From: Paenisporosarcina quisquiliarum
GTDB taxonomy: Bacteria > Bacillota > Bacilli > Bacillales_A > Planococcaceae
DNA length: 64,000 nucleotides
Reading direction: 5' to 3'
NCBI RefSeq assembly: GCF_027563315.1
Contig: NZ_JAMKBJ010000006.1
Span: 1-64,000, forward strand
Shown: one piece after another, positions 41,155 through 50,266 of the stretch
How positions within the stretch are numbered: the first letter of the stretch is position 1
Layout: every line of letters begins with the position of its first letter
The notes under the pieces: generated by a model
The model's input: the letters and a program-made list of their open reading frames with translations, nothing else
The model's database searches: none
What the model was told of the DNA's origin: nothing
Position numbers and translations under genes: made by a program

Positions 41155-41353
41155 GAGCTATTGAACCTTTGGGGAAGGAGAGATAGAGGACGATCGATGT
41201 ATACATAGCGTTGCGGGAAACTCACCTCATTCCTACACCCATCCGCGCGCAATTGAGCTTACGGGCAGTATAATTCTGTCGACCTGTTTAGGTGGGGGCC
41301 TAAATCTTGTCACAAAGAAAAGTGTGAGCATAGTTGGGAGCTCACACTTTTTT
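41155..41353 (+). ncRNA. candidate structured small RNA
   Basis: About 200 nt with no credible ORF, ending in a strong terminator: GTGTGAGC (41322-41329) pairs with GCTCACAC (41340-41347), then TTTTTT. Internal hairpins: TTTAGG/CCTAAA around a G-rich loop (41287-41312) and TTGCG/CGCAA (41211-41252), which holds a long C/U-rich loop CTCACCTCATTCCTACACCC able to pair with Shine-Dalgarno sequences. A -10-like TAAAAT at 41148-41153 precedes it. No known riboswitch or RNA family was recognised. Confidence 0.55.
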
Positions 41354-41537
41354 CATTGGACTCACTTAAAATCTATTCCAAAAGGCATAAACCTATGAAT
41401 CTCTTACTATACTCCCATAACTTTTTCACCAATTTTTCGATATCTGTACCCTTCGTACGTTACAAATGATGTCGAATTTTGGTAAAGTAAAGGAAGATTA
41501 ATAGCTACTGGTAGTTACGGGAAGGAAACTTGATAAT

Positions 41538-42227
41538 ATGATATTTGATTTTCGGTTTTGGCGATATCTAGCAAACCAGCAAGAACTAATAGATAATCTC
41601 GGTTCAGCCACGATGCGCGACTTCAAAAAACGCGTCTGGATGGTCGGTTTGTTCGGATTACTATTATTTGTTACACAAGAGCTGTGGGGTATGAACACAC
41701 AGCACCTCACTTCTTTATATGCATTCGGCGGCAATGACCCATACACACTGGCTCGTCTTGTCTCACTTGTAGGAATCATCCTTTGGGCAATTCTTTATAT
41801 GGCCTTCCACTTTTTCGGCATCGCTTTCCTATTAAACCGCATCACTGGCATCGAATTATCCAAGCTGGCCGTGTTGCAACTGTATGTTGTAGGAATCCTG
41901 TTACTTGAAAAAGCATTACTATTTTTCATCTTTTTGATGACGGGTGCAACCACTCCGGTGTCACTGTTTTCATTCGGCCCACTGGCAGCAACAGTGTTCG
42001 ATCACCCATTCCTTGTATTCTTCTTTAATCAACTATCCATCTTTACGGCATTGATTATTGCGTTGCAAGTTCGTTTCATCCGTTCATTCACGGAGATGAA
42101 CCCGCGCATTATTTTATTAATCATCATTGCCATACATATCGTGATGACACTTATTACTGCAGCAGTCGGCTTACTTCCTCTTGAAGAATGGTACGGTCGT
42201 TTTGTTGAAGGAGGTGCCGGCAAATGA
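41538..42227 (+). CDS. Yip1-like multi-pass membrane protein
   Basis: 229 aa with five or six membrane helices after a cytoplasmic N-terminus (MIFDFRFWRYLANQQELID). Arrangement matches bacterial Yip1-domain proteins, which are often paired with membrane-fusion/adaptor genes. GGGAAGGAAACTTGATA before ATG. Its stop overlaps the next ATG (ATGA, 42224-42227), so the pair is made together. Role unknown; possibly export or envelope homeostasis. Confidence 0.75.
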   Translation: MIFDFRFWRYLANQQELIDNLGSATMRDFKKRVWMVGLFGLLLFVTQELWGMNTQHLTSLYAFGGNDPYTLARLVSLVGIILWAILYMAFHFFGIAFLLNRITGIELSKLAVLQLYVVGILLLEKALLFFIFLMTGATTPVSLFSFGPLAATVFDHPFLVFFFNQLSIFTALIIALQVRFIRSFTEMNPRIILLIIIAIHIVMTLITAAVGLLPLEEWYGRFVEGGAGK

Positions 42228-43516
42228 ATAAATGGTTAACAATCGGCATATCCGTCGCAGTTTCCGCTTTCCTTGGCGCAAACGCGATTCTGTTGTTTAG
42301 CGACAAGAGCGTGATTTCGAAAGACGTGTATGTCCATGATTACGAACGTTTGGCAGCTGGCGACTTTGAAGAATCTTTACCGAAAGAATCACTCGTTGCT
42401 CCACTCGACACAACCACGGTTTATGTGGAAAGTGAAGATACAATTCAAGACTGGTTAGTCAAAGAAGGAGACGCAGTGAAAGCAGGCGACGAGCTTGCTA
42501 CACTGAATACGTCTACAGCTGATGAACAACGGGAAGTATGGGAGTCGGAGAAGGAAGCACTTGAGCGTCAAGTGACGGAAATCAACGCAACCATCAGTAC
42601 GTTGCAATCTGACCGTGCAACTGCACAGAGCACAAGTAGTTCAACAGGAAATGCCACAGACAACGTAACAGAAAACACAGACGATCAAACCGTTAATGTT
42701 GATGTCAACGTAGATGTCGGCGTAGACGTTTCCCAAGACGGCGCATTCGCACAAGCAATCGCTGAAGCGGAGCAGAAACTGTCTGAAGTCAACCAACAAT
42801 TACAAGTCGTCGATGCACAGCTTGCTCAAGAAGGAGCGGCTGCCATCATTAGTCCAGTCGAAGGGATCGTATCGACAATTCGCGATAAAAACGACCGCTT
42901 GGCGATTGAAATTTACAGTATCGATAAAATCATCGTTACGTATGCAACGGATGAGCAATGGCAGGACGTGCAAGTCGACGACCGCGTTCGCCTCCAAGCA
43001 GATGGCATGGAACAATCAATAGAAGGAACGGTAACGCAAGTTTCCCAAGTTCCTGCACAAGATTCCGAATTCCTGACTGCCTATAAAGCATTGGATCCAA
43101 AAGATCATAAGAACCCACTGGCATACTATGAAGTTCGCATTCAACCGAAAGAACCAATCACAAACTTGCCTTTCGGAAACAACACGAACGCCATGGTGCT
43201 AGTAAACGAAGCACAACAAGCAGTTGCCGTTCAGAGCGCTTGGTTAAACAATCGTTTTGACAACAAAGCAGGAGCACATGTCGTGAACAAATACGGATAT
43301 GCGGTGAAAACACCTGTAACGATTGCCTTCGATTTGAAAACACGTTCGGTCATCACAGAAGGCCTCAAAGTAGGCTCAGTCGTTGTCTACGAACCACAAA
43401 TCAACGACTACCGTTACGCACCAGCCATCTTCTACCCAATGCCAATAGCATCCCCTTCATGGGAATCAGCAAAAGCATTCGGCTGGAAAAACTACCTTAA
43501 ATACTTAGCACGATAA
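42224..43516 (+). CDS. HlyD-like membrane-fusion (efflux adaptor) protein
   Basis: 430 aa. N-terminal membrane anchor (6-28), then a split biotinyl-lipoyl-like domain: TIQDWLVKEGDAVKAGDELATLNTS, a coiled coil (about 105-130 and 170-205) interrupted by a Thr/Asn/Asp-rich low-complexity stretch with alternating VDVNVDVGVDV, then IISPVEGIVSTI and a beta-barrel. Such proteins bridge an inner pump to the wall; no ABC or RND partner is adjacent, only the Yip1-like protein. Confidence 0.85.
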   Translation: MNKWLTIGISVAVSAFLGANAILLFSDKSVISKDVYVHDYERLAAGDFEESLPKESLVAPLDTTTVYVESEDTIQDWLVKEGDAVKAGDELATLNTSTADEQREVWESEKEALERQVTEINATISTLQSDRATAQSTSSSTGNATDNVTENTDDQTVNVDVNVDVGVDVSQDGAFAQAIAEAEQKLSEVNQQLQVVDAQLAQEGAAAIISPVEGIVSTIRDKNDRLAIEIYSIDKIIVTYATDEQWQDVQVDDRVRLQADGMEQSIEGTVTQVSQVPAQDSEFLTAYKALDPKDHKNPLAYYEVRIQPKEPITNLPFGNNTNAMVLVNEAQQAVAVQSAWLNNRFDNKAGAHVVNKYGYAVKTPVTIAFDLKTRSVITEGLKVGSVVVYEPQINDYRYAPAIFYPMPIASPSWESAKAFGWKNYLKYLAR

Positions 43517-43560
43517 ACATAAACGACCTCTTCCTAGTCATGGAAGAGGTCGTTTATGTT
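43516..43560 (+). terminator. 19-bp perfect hairpin after the HlyD gene
   Basis: AACATAAACGACCTCTTCC (43516-43534) pairs perfectly with 43542-43560 around loop TAGTCAT. No T-run follows, so it may terminate weakly or protect the mRNA 3' end. Downstream, GTGAAATxxAGAGA occurs twice (about 43605 and 43648). Confidence 0.75.
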
Positions 43561-43703
43561 TGCGAAGGAATTGTGATGTAACGATGAATTTTAGATTGGT
43601 GGTCGTGAAATAGAGACATGCTATGTTGATATGAAGATATTTAGCCGTGAAATGAAGAGATAAGATATTCAAATCAGCCTTAGCGAACCCTGTCAGAGTT
43701 GTC

Positions 43704-44072
43704 TCAAAGATTAGCTCGTTTAATTTTGATTTCATTGTACAAGTAGGACCCTAAACAACCAAAGTAGTAAGATATTAATAATATGGCGATATTTGTAAAA
43801 CTGAATAATTCATATCCTGCGATAAAAAGATTGACTACATAGAAAATAGAAGCGCATATTCCTCCTATGTCCAATGAGTGTTTAAAATAGTAATGGTTTG
43901 CAATAATTCCTCCGATTAATGCAACAATTAAAGAGTTAATTATGGCTAACACAAAAAAGAATGATTGCGGGAAAAGTTGATCTTACACGTATCCCAATGC
44001 AAATAGGGTTAAATACTGGATAATCAAGGAAATCATAAGAACCGGTAACCAACTAAATTTTTTCCCTTTCAT
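43704..44072 (-). pseudogene. small multi-pass membrane protein interrupted by an in-frame TAA
   Basis: From ATG 44072 (GGAGGG 8 bp upstream) the frame reads MKGKKFSWLPVLMISLIIQ...FALGYV, stops at TAA 43983-43985, and continues in the same frame through DQLFPQSFFFVLAIINSLI to the end at 43704, ending NEIKIKRANL. The whole would be about 122 aa with four membrane helices. The downstream half alone has no ribosome site at its GTG 43952, so a nonsense mutation is more likely than two genes. Function unknown. Confidence 0.72.
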
Positions 44073-44320
44073 GCTATGCTATCCCTCCACTACATTCACT
44101 ATATTCAGGAGAATGGAAAAATAGAATTTCATTTTACTTTTTCGTTTCACTTCCTAGAATAAAAAAGAACATTCTGCGAAATATGTCCGTAATTGAGATG
44201 TGGTCCTGGATTATTATCTTCTTGATGTCGAAAACTTTTTATTTGTTGTCATTTAATTTCTACAATTTATGATGAATGCCCTTTGTTATAGTAATTTCAC
44301 TAAATAACAGAGGTGATTAA

Positions 44321-44500
44321 ATGAATTTTGAGCTTGTACTTGAAACGATTATTGGTCCACGTGAATATTTTTATGATATTGAATGCAACGTTTGTGGATT
44401 TGATGAAATATACTTTCAACACCCTGTTACAAAAAAACTAATAGGTGTTGCATGTATGGGTTGTAACTATGTTAAAAGGTTTGAATATCAGTCCGTTTGA
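44321..44500 (+). CDS. 59-aa zinc-ribbon-like small protein
   Basis: Reads MNFELVLETIIGPREYFYD, then CNVCG and CMGCNY, two CxxC knuckles spaced for one zinc. AGAGGTGA at 44309-44316 sits correctly before ATG 44321. The gene lies alone in an AT-rich stretch between the broken membrane gene and a tRNA remnant. Not recognised; the 350 bp after it contain no convincing gene. Confidence 0.65.
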   Translation: MNFELVLETIIGPREYFYDIECNVCGFDEIYFQHPVTKKLIGVACMGCNYVKRFEYQSV

Positions 44501-44853
44501 AAGATTCCCTCGTCCCATTTCTTGCATTTCGTAAAAGTAAAAGTACAACTCGAGGAAATTATGCTTTTTTCTCAAAACTAAATTTTGCCAATAACGAGGG
44601 AAAATTCGCGCGTGAACCTGTTTAGTGATGAAGAAGGATCAGTATAAATCTTAAGAATTTGGTCATAAAATTTGCAAGCGTATGGAGTTTCTTTTTTCCT
44701 ATCGAAATTTCCAAGTATACTGGTGATGCATGGAATGTTGTGAAACTGATGTAAAACCAAGATAAATTGCAGTAAATAAATTAATGAATGTTTTTGGAAA
44801 TTTAAATATAAGCCATAATCAAAGGATTTATAATAATTCATACAATAATGACA

Positions 44854-44899
44854 TCATACTGGTAGTGTGAAGGTCGTCGATTCGAGCCGATATAATCCA
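44854..44899 (+). pseudogene. tRNA-Thr(GGU) 3'-half remnant
   Basis: A complete anticodon arm (TCATA/TGTGA stem at 44854-44858 and 44866-44870, loop CTGGTAG with anticodon GGT) is followed by variable loop AGGTC, a damaged T-arm (GTCGA TTCGAGC CGAT, one C missing and G53 replaced by A), and ATAATCCA at the acceptor end. No D-arm or 5' half lies upstream. A hairpin terminator follows, as after real tRNA genes. This is how one end of a tRNA-integrated element looks. Confidence 0.65.
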
Positions 44900-44908
44900 T
44901 TTCATAAG

Positions 44909-44944
44909 AAAACCACTCATATCAATGGATTGAGTGGTTTTTTA
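44909..44944. terminator. terminator after the tRNA remnant
   Basis: AAAACCACTCA (44909-44919) pairs with TGAGTGGTTTT (44931-44941), followed by T-rich sequence; A-runs on the left let it also serve the minus-strand gene. Confidence 0.88.
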
Positions 44945-44998
44945 TTTTGTTTATATATGAATTTAGATTAATATGGTCAGATTGGTGGGCCTTCCTCT

Positions 44999-47494
44999 TT
45001 ACCGTACCCGGTCAATGAGTTCGATGATAACTCTATGGCCATGATGTTGGGCATCCTGCATGATTTTAGTAAAGACTTCGTCGATGCCGTTGACCGTTTG
45101 ATTCAGGAGAATGAGATAGTTTTCGTTCAAATCAGCCACAGCGGCTTTCTCTACATCGTCATAAGTAACTTGACCGATTTCATGGATTTCGAATACTTCA
45201 TGGAAATGCCAAGCGAGGTCAGGGTGGCCGAGTTCGTATACTTCACGCAGCATAGGGATCCCCTGGACTCTTGTCTCCAGAAGGGCAGGCTTGAAGTCAT
45301 GCATCTCGTTTAAGAATTGGTAGTGGGCGGTTGAGCACAGTATTTTGAAGAAGCTGTCTTCATTCGTCTCTGCCAGTGATATAAACCTGTCATCATAACC
45401 GGCCCTGAACATTTCCCATAGAAGCCTGCTCGTCAGGCTTGAAACCGCCATTGCCAGCTCTCTCTCCCGTCTTTCCACCGGGATACTTTGGATGAGTTCC
45501 GGATATTTTTCCGGCAAACACGTTTTTCCGGAGATATATAAAAAGTAATAAGGCGTCAGTTGATCATCGGGCAGAGAGCGGACTGATGCCTGATAGTGTT
45601 CCAACGTTTTCATGCAGTGCTCATAGATGTTATAGGTCATCGCAAAGTTGCCTTCGGTTGTGATCCTCGCCAGGAGGTACGTGTCGTCGAGAGGGGTGAA
45701 AGGATTGACCCCAAGTTCCAGCAAATATTGCAGCGCAGAGTTATCGTTTTGTTCAATTACCTGTAACAGGAGGTCTCCGCTTACTTTTATCTCCGCCGGT
45801 CTGCCCGATTCTGCAAGGAGCTTGAGAAAATGGCGGTACCCGGGGCTGACCATGTCTTTTGTTATGGTCAGCGATTCGATGATTGAGCCAGCCTGAAGCA
45901 TTTTTTCAACAGTGCGATAGTCAAGGGATTTAATCGCCTGTTGAAGCCTGCCGGCTTCTGTGCGCTTGCCGAAAAACCTAGCGAGTCTGCTCTCTTTCTG
46001 TACCAACGGAATCCATTGGTGGATGATTTCCTCATGAGCCTGCGAATATTTATCCACCTGTATGATTGGCAGTAAATAGGTCTCTTTATAACTGAGCAGA
46101 GTTTCGATGTCATACTCGGGCACACTCCGTTTAGAAATGATGCACGACGTGATGTACAGCGCGGATAAATAATCCTGATTAAGCACTTTACGGGTTTTCT
46201 TCGCATCACCCCAAGTAAAAAGCTGGTTTACCTCAATCATATCTTTGTAAAGCCAGTGCATTTCATCCGGGTATTTGTAAAAGGCATCCTTGATTGTCTC
46301 AAAAATTTCATTGTAGCTGTCTTCTTCTAGGAACGAGAAGGAAGGGTTAACCCGCTTCATTTTCCAGTTAAGGGATGGCAGTCCGCCTTCGATGGGGACT
46401 GGCTTCCCGCCGGCCAGCAACGTATCCGCCTTGGCATACAAGTAATGGACATAAAGTTTTTCAATATACAAATGGTTATTTGTGTCTGCCAAACTAGCCA
46501 GCTGTGGGAACGATGCGAATGTCCGGATTGTGCTGGCGATTTGGGCTAAATCTGAACTTCTCAGCACCTCCTCGATCCTTTTCGCAAACCTTTCCTTTCC
46601 TTCTTTATGGAGTTCGATGCTTAACCTTGTACCAGTAAAATCGAAATCGGTTATCTCAAGGGTAAGCGCCCGTAAATCTTTTTGGACGGCAAGCCAGAGT
46701 CCCCCAATCATCGAAAGGCAGAGATGGTGCAGACGGGGCTTATAATTTGCAGTGACAGTGTCCGTCAGGTTAGCGGTCTGGATCTGGTACCAGGTCTGAT
46801 GGGCAAAAGAAAGTTCCTGGCTAAATTCCCGTTCCCCGTTGGAATTCAGCCCAACAAAAATTGCACGGATAGCCAATGAACCCGCGATGCCACCAAGCAG
46901 TGAGCCTGCAAGCCTTGAAATTAGATAGGCGGATTGCAGTTCATTCTTGTTCTTCATATTCCTTTTAAAAAGTTCAAAGGTTTTTCCAAGCTGTTCCTGA
47001 TGCCTTCCCATCGTTTTGGCAAGAGGTTTAAGAGCATGCGCTAGATACAGCCGGCAAAATTTACGCATCTGGTCTGTGAAAGGATATCGTTTCCCAAAAG
47101 GAATCGCTGGTAAAGCCTTTTCCAGCAATTGCAGAGTGTCGTTGTACTCTTCTTCGATGCGGGCGATGTCTTTTTCCAGGCCTTCGCCAAACATGTAGGA
47201 GAGAGACTCGGAAACATCCATGCTTTTGATGATGTCCAAAAAGGTTGAATTGCTGGATTCCTGATTCGCGACTTGTTGCAGGAAATCGGTTGTCTCGACT
47301 AGCTTATCAAGATAGTGTGCAATCGGCTCTGAACTACTACCTGTCACACAGAGCCTAGATAAGAGGGGATTGGCGGCAGATGACGGAAAGTGCTGCAGAA
47401 TTTCCTCTTCCAGTTCCAGGTTTTTGAAATAGATATCATAGCCGGTTTCAAGTATGATTTGTTCAAGCGTTTGTTCTCGCTGGTTGCTGATCAT
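44999..47494 (-). CDS. large unrecognised accessory protein
   Basis: About 831 aa from ATG 47494 (AGAGG nine bases upstream; ATG 47503 is too close to it). No domain recognised with confidence. Visible features: helical N-terminal half; one glycine-zipper hydrophobic segment at about 192-218 (LAGSLLGGIAGSLAIRAIF); charged middle; and a C-terminal third with ankyrin-like helix pairs (NDNSALQYLLELGVNPFTP). Base composition looks more GC-rich than the neighbours. Second gene of a minus-strand cassette, 15 bp after the 138-aa gene. Confidence 0.7.
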   Translation of the reverse strand: MISNQREQTLEQIILETGYDIYFKNLELEEEILQHFPSSAANPLLSRLCVTGSSSEPIAHYLDKLVETTDFLQQVANQESSNSTFLDIIKSMDVSESLSYMFGEGLEKDIARIEEEYNDTLQLLEKALPAIPFGKRYPFTDQMRKFCRLYLAHALKPLAKTMGRHQEQLGKTFELFKRNMKNKNELQSAYLISRLAGSLLGGIAGSLAIRAIFVGLNSNGEREFSQELSFAHQTWYQIQTANLTDTVTANYKPRLHHLCLSMIGGLWLAVQKDLRALTLEITDFDFTGTRLSIELHKEGKERFAKRIEEVLRSSDLAQIASTIRTFASFPQLASLADTNNHLYIEKLYVHYLYAKADTLLAGGKPVPIEGGLPSLNWKMKRVNPSFSFLEEDSYNEIFETIKDAFYKYPDEMHWLYKDMIEVNQLFTWGDAKKTRKVLNQDYLSALYITSCIISKRSVPEYDIETLLSYKETYLLPIIQVDKYSQAHEEIIHQWIPLVQKESRLARFFGKRTEAGRLQQAIKSLDYRTVEKMLQAGSIIESLTITKDMVSPGYRHFLKLLAESGRPAEIKVSGDLLLQVIEQNDNSALQYLLELGVNPFTPLDDTYLLARITTEGNFAMTYNIYEHCMKTLEHYQASVRSLPDDQLTPYYFLYISGKTCLPEKYPELIQSIPVERRERELAMAVSSLTSRLLWEMFRAGYDDRFISLAETNEDSFFKILCSTAHYQFLNEMHDFKPALLETRVQGIPMLREVYELGHPDLAWHFHEVFEIHEIGQVTYDDVEKAAVADLNENYLILLNQTVNGIDEVFTKIMQDAQHHGHRVIIELIDRVR

Positions 47495-47509
47495 TTTCCC
47501 CATCCTCTT

Positions 47510-47926
47510 TTAATAGAAATCGATGATTTCACTAATGTTCATTATTGTATCTATTGAGTCGGTGTCCAAGGCTAGGACACTGCGCAAAGTTTCTTTTTCG
47601 CCGTCACCGACCAGGTCCAAATAGGAGTCCAGGTTTCCTGTGTGGTGGCTTGTGAAAAGCTGCCCGATAATCTGCTGATGGTCATGAACTTGGAATTGGT
47701 GATCGGCAACGGAAGACACCGAGCTAATCGTGTCGAAATTCCCGTTCTGCAGTAGCAGTTGGCCGTTCGTATCAATCGTCAGGTAATTCGTAATGTTACC
47801 TACCTGGTCCGTAAGCGCTAAACCACCGTTCCAGGGAATGATTACGTCATCACCGACCACCCCACATTTCTCTAAAAGCATTTTCAATGTATCCTGCTGA
47901 AAAAACAAATCTCTTACATTCTCCAT
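47510..47926 (-). CDS. unrecognised 138-aa acidic protein, cassette partner
   Basis: Starts MENVRDLFFQQDTLKMLLEK at ATG 47926 with GAGAGGAG upstream; a longer reading to 47971 would run into an inverted repeat. Acidic, no membrane segment, beta-rich middle (WNGGLALTDQVGNITNYLTI) and a helical C-terminus (DTIMNISEIIDFY). Directly upstream of the large protein, so probably co-expressed; an immunity, chaperone or effector relation is possible but not shown. Confidence 0.65.
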   Translation of the reverse strand: MENVRDLFFQQDTLKMLLEKCGVVGDDVIIPWNGGLALTDQVGNITNYLTIDTNGQLLLQNGNFDTISSVSSVADHQFQVHDHQQIIGQLFTSHHTGNLDSYLDLVGDGEKETLRSVLALDTDSIDTIMNISEIIDFY

Positions 47927-47944
47927 TATTTTTCTCCTCTCTTG

Positions 47945-48012
47945 GGAAGCAGGAGGACGGTTCTTGTGCATCCTTTTTGTATTAAGAGCATAGGGACGGT
48001 CCTCCTGTTTCC
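47945..48012. repeat. REP-like inverted repeat
   Basis: GGAAGCAGGAGGAC (47945-47958) and GTCCTCCTGTTTCC (47999-48012) are inverted with one mismatch; both arms carry GGACGGT-type sequence (GGACGGTTC, GGGACGGTCC). Related GGGACGGT...TGTTTCC elements are spread through Firmicutes genomes, often with REP-associated transposases. It separates the cassette from the broken gene upstream. Confidence 0.7.
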
Positions 48013-48033
48013 TTTTATACAGCTTTGATGTTT

Positions 48034-48541
48034 TTAGATGGTTCTTCTAAAGTCTCTCCCGAGGTTTTGAATATCGCCGATCATTTGATTGAAAATCTGG
48101 ACGGCGTTCTTCCAGGGTTCTCCATGAAAGGGCGCATTTATAATCGATTTTGCTTCCCGATAAAGCTTGTTCAGGGCATCATCACAAGATCCAGAAGAAA
48201 ATGCGATGTTTCGCAGTGCTATGAAATCATCCAATAGATTTGTAGCTTCGTATATTTCATCAGCTGGGGCATTTCGGTTTTTTGACAACTGTAGCTGGTG
48301 CCTTTGATTGTTTACCACCTGAGGGTTATCCAGTACCAAACGCTTGAATTACTGGAAGCGAGCTACTGAATCCGGAGTTTCCATCATATCGTAGATCGAC
48401 ATGGTAATATCACGGGAATACGAAAGGATATAGACGAGTTCCTGCTCCAAGCTATTCATTTTTTGAATCTTTTCTTCTTTTTCTATGCGGCTAACTAAAA
48501 ATACTAGAATCCATCACAAGAAAACCCAAATTAATTGCCAT
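48034..48541 (-). pseudogene. broken membrane-anchored coiled-coil gene
   Basis: AAAGGGGG precedes ATG 48541, which reads MAINLGFLV. Removing one base near GTGATGG restores WILVFLVSRIEKEEKIQKM, a membrane helix then a charged coil, continuing to VARFQ; there a TAA interrupts the same frame, which then goes on as FKRLVLDNPQVVNNQ to the end at 48034 (DIQNLGRDFRRTI). One frameshift and one nonsense codon, so inactive. It looks like the first gene of the cassette with the 138- and 831-aa genes. Confidence 0.7.
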
Positions 48542-48997
48542 ACTTTAATTCCCCCTTTGTTTTACAACCCGTAAATTGAAGAGACTTGTATCCAAATAAT
48601 TCCTTTCTTATTATATCGTAAAAATCTTGTAAATAATGTATTGATATTAGAAAATTGGAAAAATAGATGGTGCAGGTGGACGGTAAATTTGCTTGCCTTA
48701 TTTGATGAATCCGAGGATATCAGCTGAAAGTGAATTGTTATCCAAGGTCAGGGAACATCGAATCATCCTTAATCTCTTTATTTCTTGTTTTTATGATAAT
48801 CATCCATACTATCTTAATGTGCGTAGCAAAATACATTTCTCCCCAGTTAATCGGTATTCCTAAGAACATATTTTATTCTCTAAGGTAACCACTATAAGCG
48901 GATTCGTTATAAACATTTCCGAATTTGTAATAACCTCACACCTTTATGAAAATAGACACAAATTCTCAATAACTAGAATACTCTCACAAAAATATTT
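48542..48997. other. intergenic region before mtnK
   Basis: 455 bp with no gene. No S-box (SAM) riboswitch features were found, although one regulates mtnKA in B. subtilis. It marks the return from the accessory region to conserved genes. Confidence 0.5.
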
Positions 48998-49005
48998 GCT
49001 ATGAT
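48998..49005 (+). promoter_or_regulatory. extended -10 promoter of mtnK
   Basis: TTTGCTATGAT (48995-49005) contains TGCTATGAT, an extended sigma-A -10, 35 bp before the mtnK ATG. An ATG at 49001 is inside this element and so is not the start of translation. Confidence 0.65.
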
Positions 49006-49039
49006 AGAACAAAACCTATTTTCAAAGGAGCGGCTGCAC

Positions 49040-50266
49040 ATGCGAACACCAATGCATACTTTTGAACAATACTTCCTGATGAATTCTGATGATGTCATTC
49101 AATATGTGAAAGCTAAAATAGATTCTTTCCAAAGTGCACAACAAATCACTTGTAAGGAAATCGGCGACGGGAATTTGAACTATGTGTATCGTGTGTTGAA
49201 CACGGAGACAAACGAATCGGTCATTCTCAAACAAGCAGGGACGACTGCGCGCATTTCTGACGAGTTCGTCCTTTCGACAAGCCGCAACAAAATCGAAACC
49301 GAAGCACTACTATTGCAACATACACTGGCACCGGGATTGGTACCAGAGATCTTACTATTAGATGAAACGATGAGCTGCTGCGTGATGGAAGACTTATCGC
49401 ATCTGACAATCATGCGCACCGCACTCACAAATTTCGAGACGTTCCCGAATTTCGCAGAACATATCACGGACTTCCTAGTGAACACATTGCTACGCACATC
49501 GGACGTCGTGTTGAACCATAAAGAAAAGAAAGACCTTGTTGCGAAATTCATCAACCCGGAGCTTTGCGAAATATCGGAAGACCTCGTGTTCACAGAGCCT
49601 TTCCATAACAACTTCAACCGTAACGAAGTGACACCGGGCAATGAACAATTCGTCCAAACGCATCTTTACGAAAACGAAGAACTGCACTTGGAAGTGGCCA
49701 AATTGAAGTTCCATTTCTTGAACAACACGCAATCGCTCATTCACGGCGACTTACATACGGGCTCCATTTTCATTGACCAGAATGACACGAAAGTCATCGA
49801 TCCAGAGTTCGCATTCTTCGGACCGATGGGCTACGATATCGGAAATGTCATGGCGAACCTGATTTTCGCTTGGGCTCGAGGCCGCGCCTACTCTGACAAA
49901 GAATTCACGGAATGGGTCGAAAACACATTATTCGACATCATGGACTTATTCGACACGAAATTCCGTGCAGCTTGGGATGAGCATGCCACTGAACTTGTCG
50001 CTAAAAACGCAGATTTTAAAGAACATTACATTCAAAATATCCTGAAAGACACGGCGGGTATGGCTGGACTTGAACTGGCACGCCGTATCGTCGGCCTGGC
50101 AAAAGTGAAAGACATCACGACAATCGAGCCAATCGAAGACCGTCTGAAAGCAGAGCGACTTTGCCTGCGCGTCGCAGTGGAACTGATCCTCAACCCGTCA
50201 GATTTCCAAACGGGCGGCCAATACTTAACTGCGCTACAAAACGCACTCCAGGAGGAAAACAAATGA
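49040..50266 (+). CDS. mtnK: 5-methylthioribose kinase
   Basis: Phosphorylates 5-methylthioribose (product of methylthioadenosine breakdown). 408 aa, aminoglycoside-phosphotransferase-like fold: [12 protein letters not shown] nucleotide loop, ILKQAG with the Lys, catalytic [10 protein letters not shown] and metal [16 protein letters not shown] (49024-49030) selects ATG 49040. Its stop overlaps the mtnA ATG by four bases. Confidence 0.95.
   Translation: MRTPMHTFEQYFLMNSDDVIQYVKAKIDSFQSAQQITCKEIGDGNLNYVYRVLNTETNESVILKQAGTTARISDEFVLSTSRNKIETEALLLQHTLAPGLVPEILLLDETMSCCVMEDLSHLTIMRTALTNFETFPNFAEHITDFLVNTLLRTSDVVLNHKEKKDLVAKFINPELCEISEDLVFTEPFHNNFNRNEVTPGNEQFVQTHLYENEELHLEVAKLKFHFLNNTQSLIHGDLHTGSIFIDQNDTKVIDPEFAFFGPMGYDIGNVMANLIFAWARGRAYSDKEFTEWVENTLFDIMDLFDTKFRAAWDEHATELVAKNADFKEHYIQNILKDTAGMAGLELARRIVGLAKVKDITTIEPIEDRLKAERLCLRVAVELILNPSDFQTGGQYLTALQNALQEENK

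Noticed and set aside
44578-44841. 87-codon minus-strand ORF
   Set aside because: AT-rich chance frame with no ribosome site or recognisable features; it lies just upstream of the tRNA remnant.
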